The notes beneath the pieces were generated by a model, which was not told the origin of the DNA, did not search any database, and saw nothing but the letters and a program-made list of their open reading frames with translations. 64,000 bases of DNA, from assembly GCA_022483045.1 (NCBI GenBank), contig JAKVOA010000002.1:426501-490500 (forward strand). Direction: 5' to 3'. This DNA comes from Oscillospiraceae bacterium (GTDB taxonomy: Bacteria; Bacillota; Clostridia; Oscillospirales; Acutalibacteraceae). The translations under genes were made by a program, and so were the position numbers. Positions 8,601 through 15,644 of the stretch are shown here, piece by piece (the first letter of the stretch is position 1; each line of letters opens with the position of its first letter).

Positions 8601-9375
8601 TTTTCATCACCTCCTTTGTCAGTGAAGAATAGGCACTTGCTACTTTGCCGCCGGGGTCATAGGCGAAAATACTCTTACCTGCGGCACTCATTTCGGCTGC
8701 TCGGACCGAACGCGGAATATCCTGCGCAAAAACATTGATCTTGCTTCCATAGGTGCTTCTGACCAGTTCGCTGATTTCTTTGGCGTATTTGGTGCGCCCG
8801 TCCACCATTGTCAGCAGAATTCCTTCAATTTTGAGTTTGGGGTTGATCTGCCGCCTGACCTTGTTGATCGTCTGCAATAGCTGTTCAAGCCCTTTGGCGG
8901 ATAAGTATTGCGGCTGAGCCGGGATCAGGACGCTGTCAGCCGCCGTCAGGGCGTTGACGGTAAGCATCCCCAGAGAAGGCATACAATCGATCAGAACGTA
9001 ATTGTAATTGCGCTTGACCTCATTGACATATTGGCTGAGAACCCGTTCCCGGTTCATCGCGTTGACCATCGACACTTCCAAGCCGGACAGCTCAATGTTC
9101 GCTGGCATCAGGTCAATGCCCTCACCATGATGCAGAATGCCCTCCAAAGGGTCATGGGGCTGCTCTGTGAGGATTTTACTGAGCAGGGTGGAAAGAGTGG
9201 TGTCGAGCTGATCGGGCTGTGCATAGCCAAGCGCAGCCGTCAGGCTGCCTTGTGGGTCAGCGTCAATCAGGAGAACTTTCTTTCCCTCGTTTGCGAGGCC
9301 GACGCCGAGATTTTCGCAGGTGGTTGTCTTGCCCACACCGCCTTTCTGATTTGCTATTGCCATTACCGTATTCAT
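8557..9375 (-). CDS. parA: ParA/Soj family partition ATPase
   Basis: A 272-aa ParA ATPase with a deviant Walker A motif (QKGGVGKTTT, residues about 8-17), the LLIDADPQGSL segment and YVLIDCMPSLGML. It would partition or stabilise the circular form of the conjugative element. I chose the ATG at 9373-9375 because CGGAGGTGAAA precedes it; an upstream TTG would add 13 residues. parB follows with a 44-base overlap. A terminator-like hairpin (9446-9493) and GTTAGC repeats (9549-9643) lie upstream and may control it. Confidence 0.92.
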   Translation of the reverse strand: MNTVMAIANQKGGVGKTTTCENLGVGLANEGKKVLLIDADPQGSLTAALGYAQPDQLDTTLSTLLSKILTEQPHDPLEGILHHGEGIDLMPANIELSGLEVSMVNAMNRERVLSQYVNEVKRNYNYVLIDCMPSLGMLTVNALTAADSVLIPAQPQYLSAKGLEQLLQTINKVRRQINPKLKIEGILLTMVDGRTKYAKEISELVRSTYGSKINVFAQDIPRSVRAAEMSAAGKSIFAYDPGGKVASAYSSLTKEVMKIERQRQKDRTEGVR

Positions 9376-9445
9376 AAGTTTCACCTCCGTCCTTTTATGG
9401 TAAGGAAATTTCAAGCACTACAAAATTCTCACCTCCTCTGGGGCA

Positions 9446-9493
9446 TAAAAAAAGAGCGTCACTTCACAATAACGAGGATGAAGATGACGCTCT
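9446..9493 (-). terminator. terminator-like hairpin in the parA leader
   Basis: Nine-base arms AGAGCGTCA and TGACGCTCT are followed on the minus strand by seven T residues. It lies about 70 bases before the parA start, in the direction of transcription, so it could attenuate read-through from the tRNA side or mark the end of a short leader transcript. Confidence 0.65.
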
Positions 9494-9548
9494 ATATGGA
9501 CGCTAATATACTTCTCATTACACATTGAACTTCCAGCCGAACACTTTT

Positions 9549-9643
9549 TTTGTTAGCAATATTTTTAGCCGTTTTTTTGCCCATGTTTGCAAAAAAGGCG
9601 ATTTTGTTAGCAGAATCGGTTTTTTCTGCTAACATTTGTTAGC
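9549..9643. repeat. TTTGTTAGC repeats with a GTTAGCAGAA palindrome
   Basis: The nonamer TTTGTTAGC occurs at 9549-9557, 9603-9611 and 9635-9643. A ten-base inverted repeat, GTTAGCAGAA and TTCTGCTAAC, spans 9606-9633 with an eight-base spacer. The cluster sits in the gene-free stretch between parA and the tRNA gene. It has the form of a partition centromere, an operator or replication iterons. I see no open reading frame of note in 9494-9738. Confidence 0.5.
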
Positions 9644-9738
9644 TGGGAATTTTGACTGTGTAAGTGCATTAAAGCCGGATACTGATAAGTCTGTATCAGA
9701 AGATTTAACTGCCTGGTCACTCAGACCTCCGGAAACAA

Positions 9739-9775
9739 GAAAAGCCGAAAACCCTGATAAATCAAGGCTTTCGGC
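9739..9775 (-). terminator. terminator of tRNA-Arg
   Basis: GCCGAAA and TTTCGGC arms close a hairpin with an inner GCC/GGG extension; the minus strand continues TTTTC. It begins nine bases after the encoded CCA. Confidence 0.7.
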
Positions 9776-9783
9776 ATTGCTTT

Positions 9784-9860
9784 TGGCGTCCCTGCCCGGA
9801 TTCGAACCGGGGGCCTCGGGCTTAGGAGGCTCGCGCTCTATCCAACTGAGCTACAGAGAC
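9784..9860 (-). tRNA. tRNA-Arg (anticodon CCT), CCA encoded
   Basis: The minus strand folds as a full cloverleaf: acceptor GTCTCTG/CAGGGAC, D arm GCTC...GAGC, anticodon loop CTCCTAA, T arm CCCGG-TTCGAAT-CCGGG, discriminator G and encoded CCA. The anticodon CCT reads AGG (Arg). The anticodon stem CGAGC/GCCCG contains an A-C mismatch at its middle pair. The first 27 bases are identical to the half tRNA 64 bases upstream, so this copy may be a recombinant made by integration of the neighbouring element. Confidence 0.9.
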
Positions 9861-9924
9861 GTATTTAATTTTTTGCATCCACAGCCTATCGCATTTTGGC
9901 CCTAAATGCAAGGACTTTCATAGA

Positions 9925-9964
9925 CTTAGGAGGCGGTCGCTCTATCCAACTGAGCTACAGAGAC
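9925..9964 (-). pseudogene. 5' half of tRNA-Arg(CCT), attachment-site remnant
   Basis: Forty bases match the 5' half of tRNA-Arg(CCT) through the anticodon loop (CCTCCTAAG), with an ACCGC anticodon-stem strand. The sequence then departs into unrelated DNA with no 3' half. It starts just downstream of a strong promoter, so it is probably the displaced 5' part of the original chromosomal gene. The shared CCTCCTAAG is the likely crossover core. Confidence 0.75.
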
Positions 9965-9987
9965 GCATACAGACAAAACTGTATGTT

Positions 9988-10017
9988 ATTATAGCGCACA
10001 AAAGTGCCTGTTGTCAA
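9988..10017 (-). promoter_or_regulatory. promoter of the tRNA-Arg locus
   Basis: A perfect TTGACA (10012-10017) and TATAAT (9988-9993) are separated by 18 bases on the minus strand. Transcription would start about 15-20 bases before the half tRNA and run on into the complete tRNA. Confidence 0.8.
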
Positions 10018-10039
10018 ACTGCCAAACTGTGTTGGATAA

Positions 10040-10305
10040 TCATGCATGGACTGTAATCTCGTCTGCATAATTGATCGCAAAGATTCGGGTTATTTCATCA
10101 AATTTTTCGTTTTTCCTAGGGCCCACATCAGTTTTGCGGCAGCTGCTTCTGTAGTCATATCGTGCTCGAAAATGACGTGGCAATCCAGTATACGTTTTCC
10201 AACTTCGGATAAAGACAGATCGCTTCGTTCATACAGTCACTGACTGCATATGACGATGGCAATTCCTTTCCTAGTTAAAGCCTTTATCTTGTTGAGAATG
10301 TTATT
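10040..10305 (-). pseudogene. decayed 3' fragment of a type I L-asparaginase
   Basis: Read on the minus strand, the segment encodes KIKALTRKGIAIVICSQ, then a TGA, then LYERSDLSLSEVGKRILD and the conserved HDMTTEAAAAKLMWALGKT. A one-base frameshift then gives KFDEITRIFAIN and a stop. The MTTEAA-KLMWALG block is a hallmark of the C-terminal domain of type I asparaginases/GatD-like amidohydrolases. The 5' two thirds are absent: the homology stops where the IS30 terminal repeat begins. It has a premature stop, a frameshift and no start, so it is a relic. Confidence 0.75.
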
Positions 10306-10311
10306 GTGAAT

Positions 10312-11530
10312 GGTAAATTGTAAAATCGAATTGAACACATAAAAAGGTCCATGGTGAATGGACTCATCTGTTAGAATAAAGTTACCACACAAAACTCTGA
10401 CAGAAGGGACCAAACGCCATGGAATATAGTCATTCTATCATAATCTCGGCAGAACGCAAGCGTGGACAGCACCTGGGAGCAGAAGAACGGGGAGCAATCC
10501 AACAACTAAAAAAGCTAGGATATTCAAGATATTCAAACAGAGCCGTCGCCCGGATGATCAATTGCAGCCCATCAACCGTCGGTTATGAGCTGCAGCGCGG
10601 AACGCCTCCTTATTGCGGTCACGGTCGCAGGCCCGGATACACTGCAAAGAGAGGAGCCGCCGTATACTGTGCGAACCGCAGCCACTGCCGCCGCACCAGA
10701 AGCATACCAAGAGACTCGGCCTTCCTTCGCTGGACAGCGGAGCAGGTGCGTGTGCATAAATGGTCGTTCGATGCCTGCGTAGGCCATGCAAGGAGCAAAG
10801 GCTTGTTTCCCGCAGATGAAATCTCCTGTACCAAAACACTCTATAACCTTCTTTGGAAAGGCGAGATAGTGCTTACGCCCTTTGATCTTCCTGAGGCTCT
10901 GACAAGGAGAAAGCGTGGGAACCCCCGCATTTCCAAACGTTTGAACGGCAAAAGTCTGGATGAACGGCCGGCCGAAGTGAATCAGCGAAACACCTTTGGC
11001 CACTGGGAATCGGACACGGTGCTTGGACGAAAAAAGAAAGGTGAGCCAGTAGTGTTTACCATTGTGGAGCGATTGACCGGCTACTGTCTCGCCTTTCGGG
11101 TAGATGGGAAAACAACGAACGGAATCGCCGATGCTATGAGGCAGTTGCACGACCAGTTTGGGGAACGATTCGGCGAGATATTCCGCAGTATTACAACGGA
11201 TAATGGCAGTGAATTCGCAGCTTTTTCTGCATTTGAGGCATTGGGAACTACCGTCTATTTCGCACATCCTTATTCCGCTTGGGAGCGGCCAGTAAATGAG
11301 CGTACAAATCGTGTCTTGAGGCGTTTCATACCTAAAGGGGTGTCCATTCAAAACTACTTTAATGAAGCTGTCCAAATGTTTGCAGATGAGATAAACGCAC
11401 TGCCGAGAAAGCGGCTTGGTTACCTCGCACCAGAAGAACTGTTCGATGCCCAACTTGACTTGATTTGTGCTCGGCCATGACCCCACACTTTTATTCTTTC
11501 TGAGTGTTCAATTTGTTATTGCAATTTTCG
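10312..11530 (+). mobile_element. IS30-family insertion sequence, apparently complete
   Basis: Imperfect 27-base terminal inverted repeats (21 of 27 matching, inner end AATTGAACAC) at 10312-10338 and 11504-11530 flank a single transposase gene. The total length of about 1.2 kb fits IS30. The left end sits on the asparaginase relic. A degenerate relative with the same right-end repeat lies at 58812-59339. I could not define a clear target duplication. Confidence 0.8.
10419..11480 (+). CDS. IS30 family transposase
   Basis: A 353-aa transposase, full length for IS30. The N-terminus (residues about 20-65) is a helix-turn-helix region (AVARMINCSPSTVGYELQRG). The catalytic DDE domain shows WESDTV (first Asp), ITTDNGSEF (second Asp) and NERTNRVLRRFIPKG (Glu). 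It would cut and rejoin the element ends. No frameshift or stop is seen, so the element could still move. Alternative frames across it, including a 304-codon one on the minus strand, are coding shadows. Confidence 0.92.
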   Translation: MEYSHSIIISAERKRGQHLGAEERGAIQQLKKLGYSRYSNRAVARMINCSPSTVGYELQRGTPPYCGHGRRPGYTAKRGAAVYCANRSHCRRTRSIPRDSAFLRWTAEQVRVHKWSFDACVGHARSKGLFPADEISCTKTLYNLLWKGEIVLTPFDLPEALTRRKRGNPRISKRLNGKSLDERPAEVNQRNTFGHWESDTVLGRKKKGEPVVFTIVERLTGYCLAFRVDGKTTNGIADAMRQLHDQFGERFGEIFRSITTDNGSEFAAFSAFEALGTTVYFAHPYSAWERPVNERTNRVLRRFIPKGVSIQNYFNEAVQMFADEINALPRKRLGYLAPEELFDAQLDLICARP

Positions 11531-11557
11531 ATTAAATGTTTTTTCTTTTTTTAATTA

Positions 11558-12106
11558 CTATTTTTTGCAATATTCATAAATATTAAATGGTTCTTCTCTT
11601 TTTTCAAATAAGATATCAGCTTCTTTAATAATCTTAATAAGTTCTTCTGTCTCTACACCTACTGTTTTTAGTACAAGTAACTTCTTTTCATTCGTTATGA
11701 GAAAGAAAAAACCTTTGTGCAAAAAGACTCTATCTATTTCTTTAAGTTCACAGATCTTTTTATCTTCTAATTTTATTCCCTGAACATCAATTTCCACTTT
11801 GTTATATCTTGATTTATTCCATACAAATTCATGGACATTATTTTCAAATTTTTTTCCCTTAGATTGAAACCAAATAATCCAAATCAATGCAATAATAGAA
11901 ATCCCCATTCCCACATAAAACATCGGATAACTCTTTACAAAATAGCAGCCGATTGATAACAAAAATAATACTGGTGTCATTATATAAATAATTTTCCTTC
12001 TATTATTTTTTGTCTTAAGTAATTGATATGGCATAGCATATTCTAACGAAAGCATATACTCTAATGCTTTTCTATCTTCATCGGTCATAATAGACTTTAT
12101 AATCAT
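11558..12106 (-). CDS. YcxB-like membrane protein, AT-rich
   Basis: A 182-aa protein with two transmembrane helices (about residues 40-60 and 65-85) and a C-terminal soluble domain resembling the YcxB-like fold (VWNKSRYNKVEID, then VFLHKGFFFLITNEK). The function of that family is unknown; it is often found next to toxins, lysins or transporters. The gene is clearly more AT-rich than its surroundings, as is the next gene, and both lie between an IS element and a deletion junction, so they look acquired together. The start ATG has a weak AAGGATGG ribosome binding site. Confidence 0.65.
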   Translation of the reverse strand: MIIKSIMTDEDRKALEYMLSLEYAMPYQLLKTKNNRRKIIYIMTPVLFLLSIGCYFVKSYPMFYVGMGISIIALIWIIWFQSKGKKFENNVHEFVWNKSRYNKVEIDVQGIKLEDKKICELKEIDRVFLHKGFFFLITNEKKLLVLKTVGVETEELIKIIKEADILFEKREEPFNIYEYCKK

Positions 12107-12187
12107 TTTTACTCCATCCTTCCCTTAAATACGTTGAGAGATTCCTATTCAAAAAGGAATCCCCCAATCGTTAATTATACTTATATA

Positions 12188-13408
12188 TTATGCTCCTACA
12201 AAACCTGCCAAAGCGGATGAACTAACAGTCAATGCTTCAATAATCGCTACAATCGCACCTTCTGGTAACAATGCTGCAACAATCACTACCCCTGCAACTG
12301 CAGCTACCACTGGCAACGCTGCTTCTGCAAATTTAGCAACCTCAAATTCCTTTCCGCTATCTGAATTAAATGACATTTTAAATATTAATGCAACTGATAT
12401 TGCCCATTCATCTTCCTCTTCCGGTAACAGGTCCGGTGTGCTACACGTAATGGAAAATTCCGCACTATTCGCTGAAACATTTTCTACTTCAAAAGTAATA
12501 TTTCCTGATTTAACTGATAGTGCAATATTTTCCAATATATCACCAAATTTATCAGCACCATCTACTCCAGTATTAACCAAATTAGTCGATATTGCTGTAA
12601 TTTGACTCTTGCATGATTGTGTCAAGCCACCATCATTTCCTATTGCTACATTCACATTATAAATTTTTCCGGTTGAACTTTCAATAGATGTAGAAATTTT
12701 CGTAGATATTTCTATTATACCTTCTGAACTTACAATCTCTCCAAGTGTAATTTCTTTATCATACTCCACACCCATGTCCATAATTTTTTTCAGATAACCA
12801 AGCGGCTCCATTACATTATAAACATATTGATTTCGTGCAATTTTTACCTTCGCTCGAAGATTCTCTTTTGCTATTTCCTCGTCTGTTTTTGTTGATACAG
12901 CATCGAACTTTTTAAATCCGGAATCCCTTCCCGAATACGCATCTTTATCCAGCGGAAACGAAGGTGATGAAGAAAATGAGCTCAACTCACAAAATTGATC
13001 AAACGCCCAGTTCTTCGGCATCGAATATCCTAAATTACAGCTAAACCCAGTCGACATATCTGCCACAAAAGATTTACTTGCCAATCCTGCTTTATAAACT
13101 TTAGTGCATACATATCTTGGTGCATAAATGCCGACTTTATAGTTTTTATCATTTGTCGAACTAAAAAAGATCATGTGAATCTGTTCAAAATAAGGTATAA
13201 TAAATGTATCAATCTGATACGAATAACAATCAAAATCCACTGCAAAGTATATAGTCGTTCCACTTGGTATGCCGATTCTCTCGGCTGCTAAAATTGCTGT
13301 CTGTGCATCAACACTTCCCTGAGACGGATCCTTAAAATAGTTTAATTCATATCCTCCATCCTGATATATCGGGAATACCGATAATCCTGCATTTTCAATA
13401 TTTTTCAC
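12188..13408 (-). CDS. DUF1906 glycoside-hydrolase-like protein, N-terminus lost
   Basis: The first 150 residues match the DUF1906 (Rv2525c-like) TIM-barrel domain of cell-wall-active proteins: IYQDGGYELNYF, TIYFAVDFDCYSYQID, then NWAFDQFCEL. A long beta-rich middle region and a hydrophobic alanine/valine-rich C-terminal tail (about residues 360-406) follow. The same frame runs on upstream of the GTG at 13408 and encodes AGYTHVGRYLTGSVG, the expected preceding piece of the domain, until about 13490, where it stops matching. Thus the true N-terminus was lost at a junction with a peptidase fragment. Strongly AT-rich. It may be a pseudogene or give a shortened product. Confidence 0.65.
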   Translation of the reverse strand: MKNIENAGLSVFPIYQDGGYELNYFKDPSQGSVDAQTAILAAERIGIPSGTTIYFAVDFDCYSYQIDTFIIPYFEQIHMIFFSSTNDKNYKVGIYAPRYVCTKVYKAGLASKSFVADMSTGFSCNLGYSMPKNWAFDQFCELSSFSSSPSFPLDKDAYSGRDSGFKKFDAVSTKTDEEIAKENLRAKVKIARNQYVYNVMEPLGYLKKIMDMGVEYDKEITLGEIVSSEGIIEISTKISTSIESSTGKIYNVNVAIGNDGGLTQSCKSQITAISTNLVNTGVDGADKFGDILENIALSVKSGNITFEVENVSANSAEFSITCSTPDLLPEEEDEWAISVALIFKMSFNSDSGKEFEVAKFAEAALPVVAAVAGVVIVAALLPEGAIVAIIEALTVSSSALAGFVGA

Positions 13409-13416
13409 TTCTGCTG

Positions 13417-14328
13417 ATGTCAGATATTTCGGTGTATGTTCTATTCCAACAGAACCTGTCAGATAACGACCTACATGAGTATACCCTGCATGCGCCTGGA
13501 ATCGGTGACGATACCTCTAATCTTGTAAACCTCATGATGGCCGCTAAATATCTTCTTAAGAACCAAATGAAGATGAAATGTGGAGCTTTGCTGGTTGCTA
13601 ATAGCTGTGAGGAAGGACTAGGAAATCTTGATGGAACAAAAGCATTGTTTGCAAAATATGGTTCACGGATTCGTGCATTTTACTCCTTTGATGGCTATAT
13701 TCCTCAATGTACCAGCAATGCAGTCGGATCCTATCGTTACATGATTACTTGCAAAACAGTTGGCGGACATTCTTATCTGGACTTTGGCAAACCTAACGCC
13801 ATTGAAATTCTTTGCAGACTTGTGGAGAAACTTTACCGCATACAGCCACCCAGCGAGGAAAAAACAACATATAATGTAGGAAGAATCGAAGGTGGAACAA
13901 CCGTCAACTCTCTGCCGCAAGAGGCCTCTCTGCTCTATGAATTTCGTTCTACATCTCAGCGCTGTCTTGAAATCATGGAACAGAAATTCTCTCAGACATT
14001 AGAGGGCTTTCAAAGTTGCGGGGGAACACTCTCCGTAGATGTCCTTGGAATTCGGCATGGAAACGGACCTGTTAATCAAACTGCTCTTAAGAAGTTCACA
14101 GCCCACAGTGCCGATGTTATTTCCAGTTATTACGCTGGAGAACTCGACTTCAGTCCATATTCTACTGATAGTAATATCCCGTTGTCACTCGGAATTTTGG
14201 CAAATACGATTGGCACCGTTCGCGGCAGTGGTGCACATACCCGTGAGGAGTGGATTGACAAGCACAGTTTGAAAGAAGGTCTTGAAATTGCGCTTTCGAT
14301 TATGTTGAGTCAGGCAGAGAATATGTGA
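13417..14328 (+). pseudogene. N-terminally truncated M20 family peptidase
   Basis: Homology to M20 dipeptidases/PepT-like enzymes starts only at about 13490 (LHAPGIGDDTSNLVNLM) and continues with SCEEGLGNLDG (catalytic Glu pair), a VGGHSYLDFG dimerisation segment and GSGAHTREEWID near the C-terminus. The N-terminal part with the first metal ligands (HxD) is missing. The 24 codons upstream are antisense to the neighbouring DUF1906 gene and are not peptidase. Without the first histidine/aspartate pair it should be inactive. Junction and truncation are seen directly; family assignment is confident. Confidence 0.75.
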
Positions 14329-14367
14329 ATACTAAGTCTCCGGTTCTTATTTGTTTTCCGTCACGCC

Positions 14368-14874
14368 CTATTTCCTTGGCTCTAAAAACATTTGTCGGCA
14401 GAGCAGCCGCCCAGTCGTTGTGCGAAAAATGCGCTGATAGGCGGAAAATGCCGCTTCCCGGGAAGTAGTATCTTCGTACAGATTCACTAAGAAATCGGCC
14501 TCCACCAAAATCCGATAGTCCAGGGCATCAATCGCGGAATACGTGTGGTGGTGCCCCACCAAATAACAGACGCGATCGGTCACTTCCGGCGGAAAAGCGA
14601 GCTTTTGCAGCATTGCTCGCGCGAGCGGCGGCCCTTCTTTTTCCTGCAGTGCACCGCCGCACTGGCCGCCGTTTTTCCGCTCGGCCTCATGAATGCCGAT
14701 GTCGTGCACAACAGCGGCAGCTTCTAAACAAAACTGAGTATTCTGAGGCAAATGCTCGGTTTCTCCAATCAGCTTTGCAAAGCTGTGTACTTTAATAAAA
14801 TGCTGAATCCGTTTGGCGTCGCCACTGTCGTAGTCAACCATCTCCAGCAGCAGCCGGTCAATTTGCTTTGCCAT
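14368..14874 (-). CDS. HD domain phosphohydrolase
   Basis: A 168-aa HD-superfamily metal-dependent phosphohydrolase. The metal ligands are visible as HFIKVHSFAKLIG, AAAVVHDIGIHEA (the HD pair) and VGHHHTYSAID, followed by ILVEADFLVN (last Asp). Such stand-alone HD proteins act on nucleotides or related phosphoesters; the substrate cannot be told here. The ATG at 14874 has GGAGGTGC upstream. It is the first gene of ordinary base composition after the mosaic region and is monocistronic. Confidence 0.85.
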   Translation of the reverse strand: MAKQIDRLLLEMVDYDSGDAKRIQHFIKVHSFAKLIGETEHLPQNTQFCLEAAAVVHDIGIHEAERKNGGQCGGALQEKEGPPLARAMLQKLAFPPEVTDRVCYLVGHHHTYSAIDALDYRILVEADFLVNLYEDTTSREAAFSAYQRIFRTTTGRLLCRQMFLEPRK

Positions 14875-14991
14875 AGAGCACCTCCTGCAGGTTTTTCAGA
14901 ATGGACGGGATAGTTTTTGGTACCTGTGCAAGAATAAGGGGTAAAAGCAGGCTTTGCGTAAAACCTGTTAGAAAACGAAAACTTTTTTAGG

Positions 14992-15020
14992 TTGATTTAG
15001 TACGTAAAATCGCCTACAAT
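14992..15020 (+). promoter_or_regulatory. sigma-A-type promoter
   Basis: TTGATT and TACAAT are separated by 17 bases, 48 bases before the start of the DUF6465-like gene, with GGAAAGGAG as its ribosome binding site. Confidence 0.65.
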
Positions 15021-15067
15021 AAAAATAGAGAAAATCAGCCCGCAGTGAAAAATGGAAAGGAGATTGT

Positions 15068-15499
15068 ATGATGGCAGAAAAAAAGAAGCTGACAAAAGAG
15101 GAACTTAAAGAAAAATTAAGCCCAGTCGGTGACGCTGTTTACAAAGCTTCGCAGACAGTCAGCGGCATGGCGAAAGAGACCGCTGAAAAGACCGTTTCCG
15201 CCGTAAAGACAGCTGCCGGAAAAGCAGAGCCAATGATGAAAGCCGCCAGCGAAACCATTTTAGAGACCGGCAAAAAAGCGACCGCTGCTGGGAAAAAGGC
15301 CGCTTCCGGGCTGATGCCCGAGGTGTACGTGCAGTGGGGAAGCCGCGAGGTGCTGTGCACCGACCTGGTTGAGCGTGCAAAGGCCGATTACCACATGACC
15401 AGCAAGGGCGCGATCCACTCCTGCCGGCTGTATGTAAAGCCTGAGGATGGCATTGCCTATTATGTGATTAACGGAAAAGAAGGAAAAATCTATCTTTAA
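15068..15499 (+). CDS. DUF6465 family small helical protein
   Basis: A 143-aa protein. Residues 1-85 are a Lys/Ala/Glu-rich amphipathic helix with repeats such as AKETAEKTVSAVKTAAGKAE, resembling phasin or apolipoprotein-like helices. Residues 88-143 form a compact domain (VYVQWGSREVLCTDLVERAK) seen in DUF6465 proteins of Clostridia. The role is unknown; the helix suggests binding to a surface such as a membrane or granule. It has its own promoter and terminator, so it is a single-gene unit. Confidence 0.75.
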   Translation: MMAEKKKLTKEELKEKLSPVGDAVYKASQTVSGMAKETAEKTVSAVKTAAGKAEPMMKAASETILETGKKATAAGKKAASGLMPEVYVQWGSREVLCTDLVERAKADYHMTSKGAIHSCRLYVKPEDGIAYYVINGKEGKIYL

Positions 15500-15542
15500 G
15501 GCACAACGGCTCGTGTAAGAAAATACTGAAAAATTGCAATGG

Positions 15543-15591
15543 CCCCGTTTGCCAGGCAGAATGATATGCCGCAGACAAACGGGGTGTTTTT
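15543..15591 (+). terminator. terminator of DUF6465 gene
   Basis: CCCCGTTTG and CAAACGGGG arms, followed by TGTTTTT on the plus strand. Confidence 0.75.
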
Positions 15592-15644
15592 ATGCCTATT
15601 TGAAAGACGTTTTATTTTTTATGAAAAAATGTAGGTACAGAAAT

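Noticed and set aside
9636..9905. 89-codon frame across the tRNA-Arg
   Set aside because: It contains LPGFEPGASGLGG, the typical spurious translation of the complement of a tRNA.
10046..10243. 65-codon plus-strand frame
   Set aside because: It is antisense to the asparaginase relic and has no ribosome binding site.
10572..11486. 304-codon frame antisense to the IS30 transposase
   Set aside because: No ribosome binding site or known domain; the plus-strand frame has the complete DDE signature.
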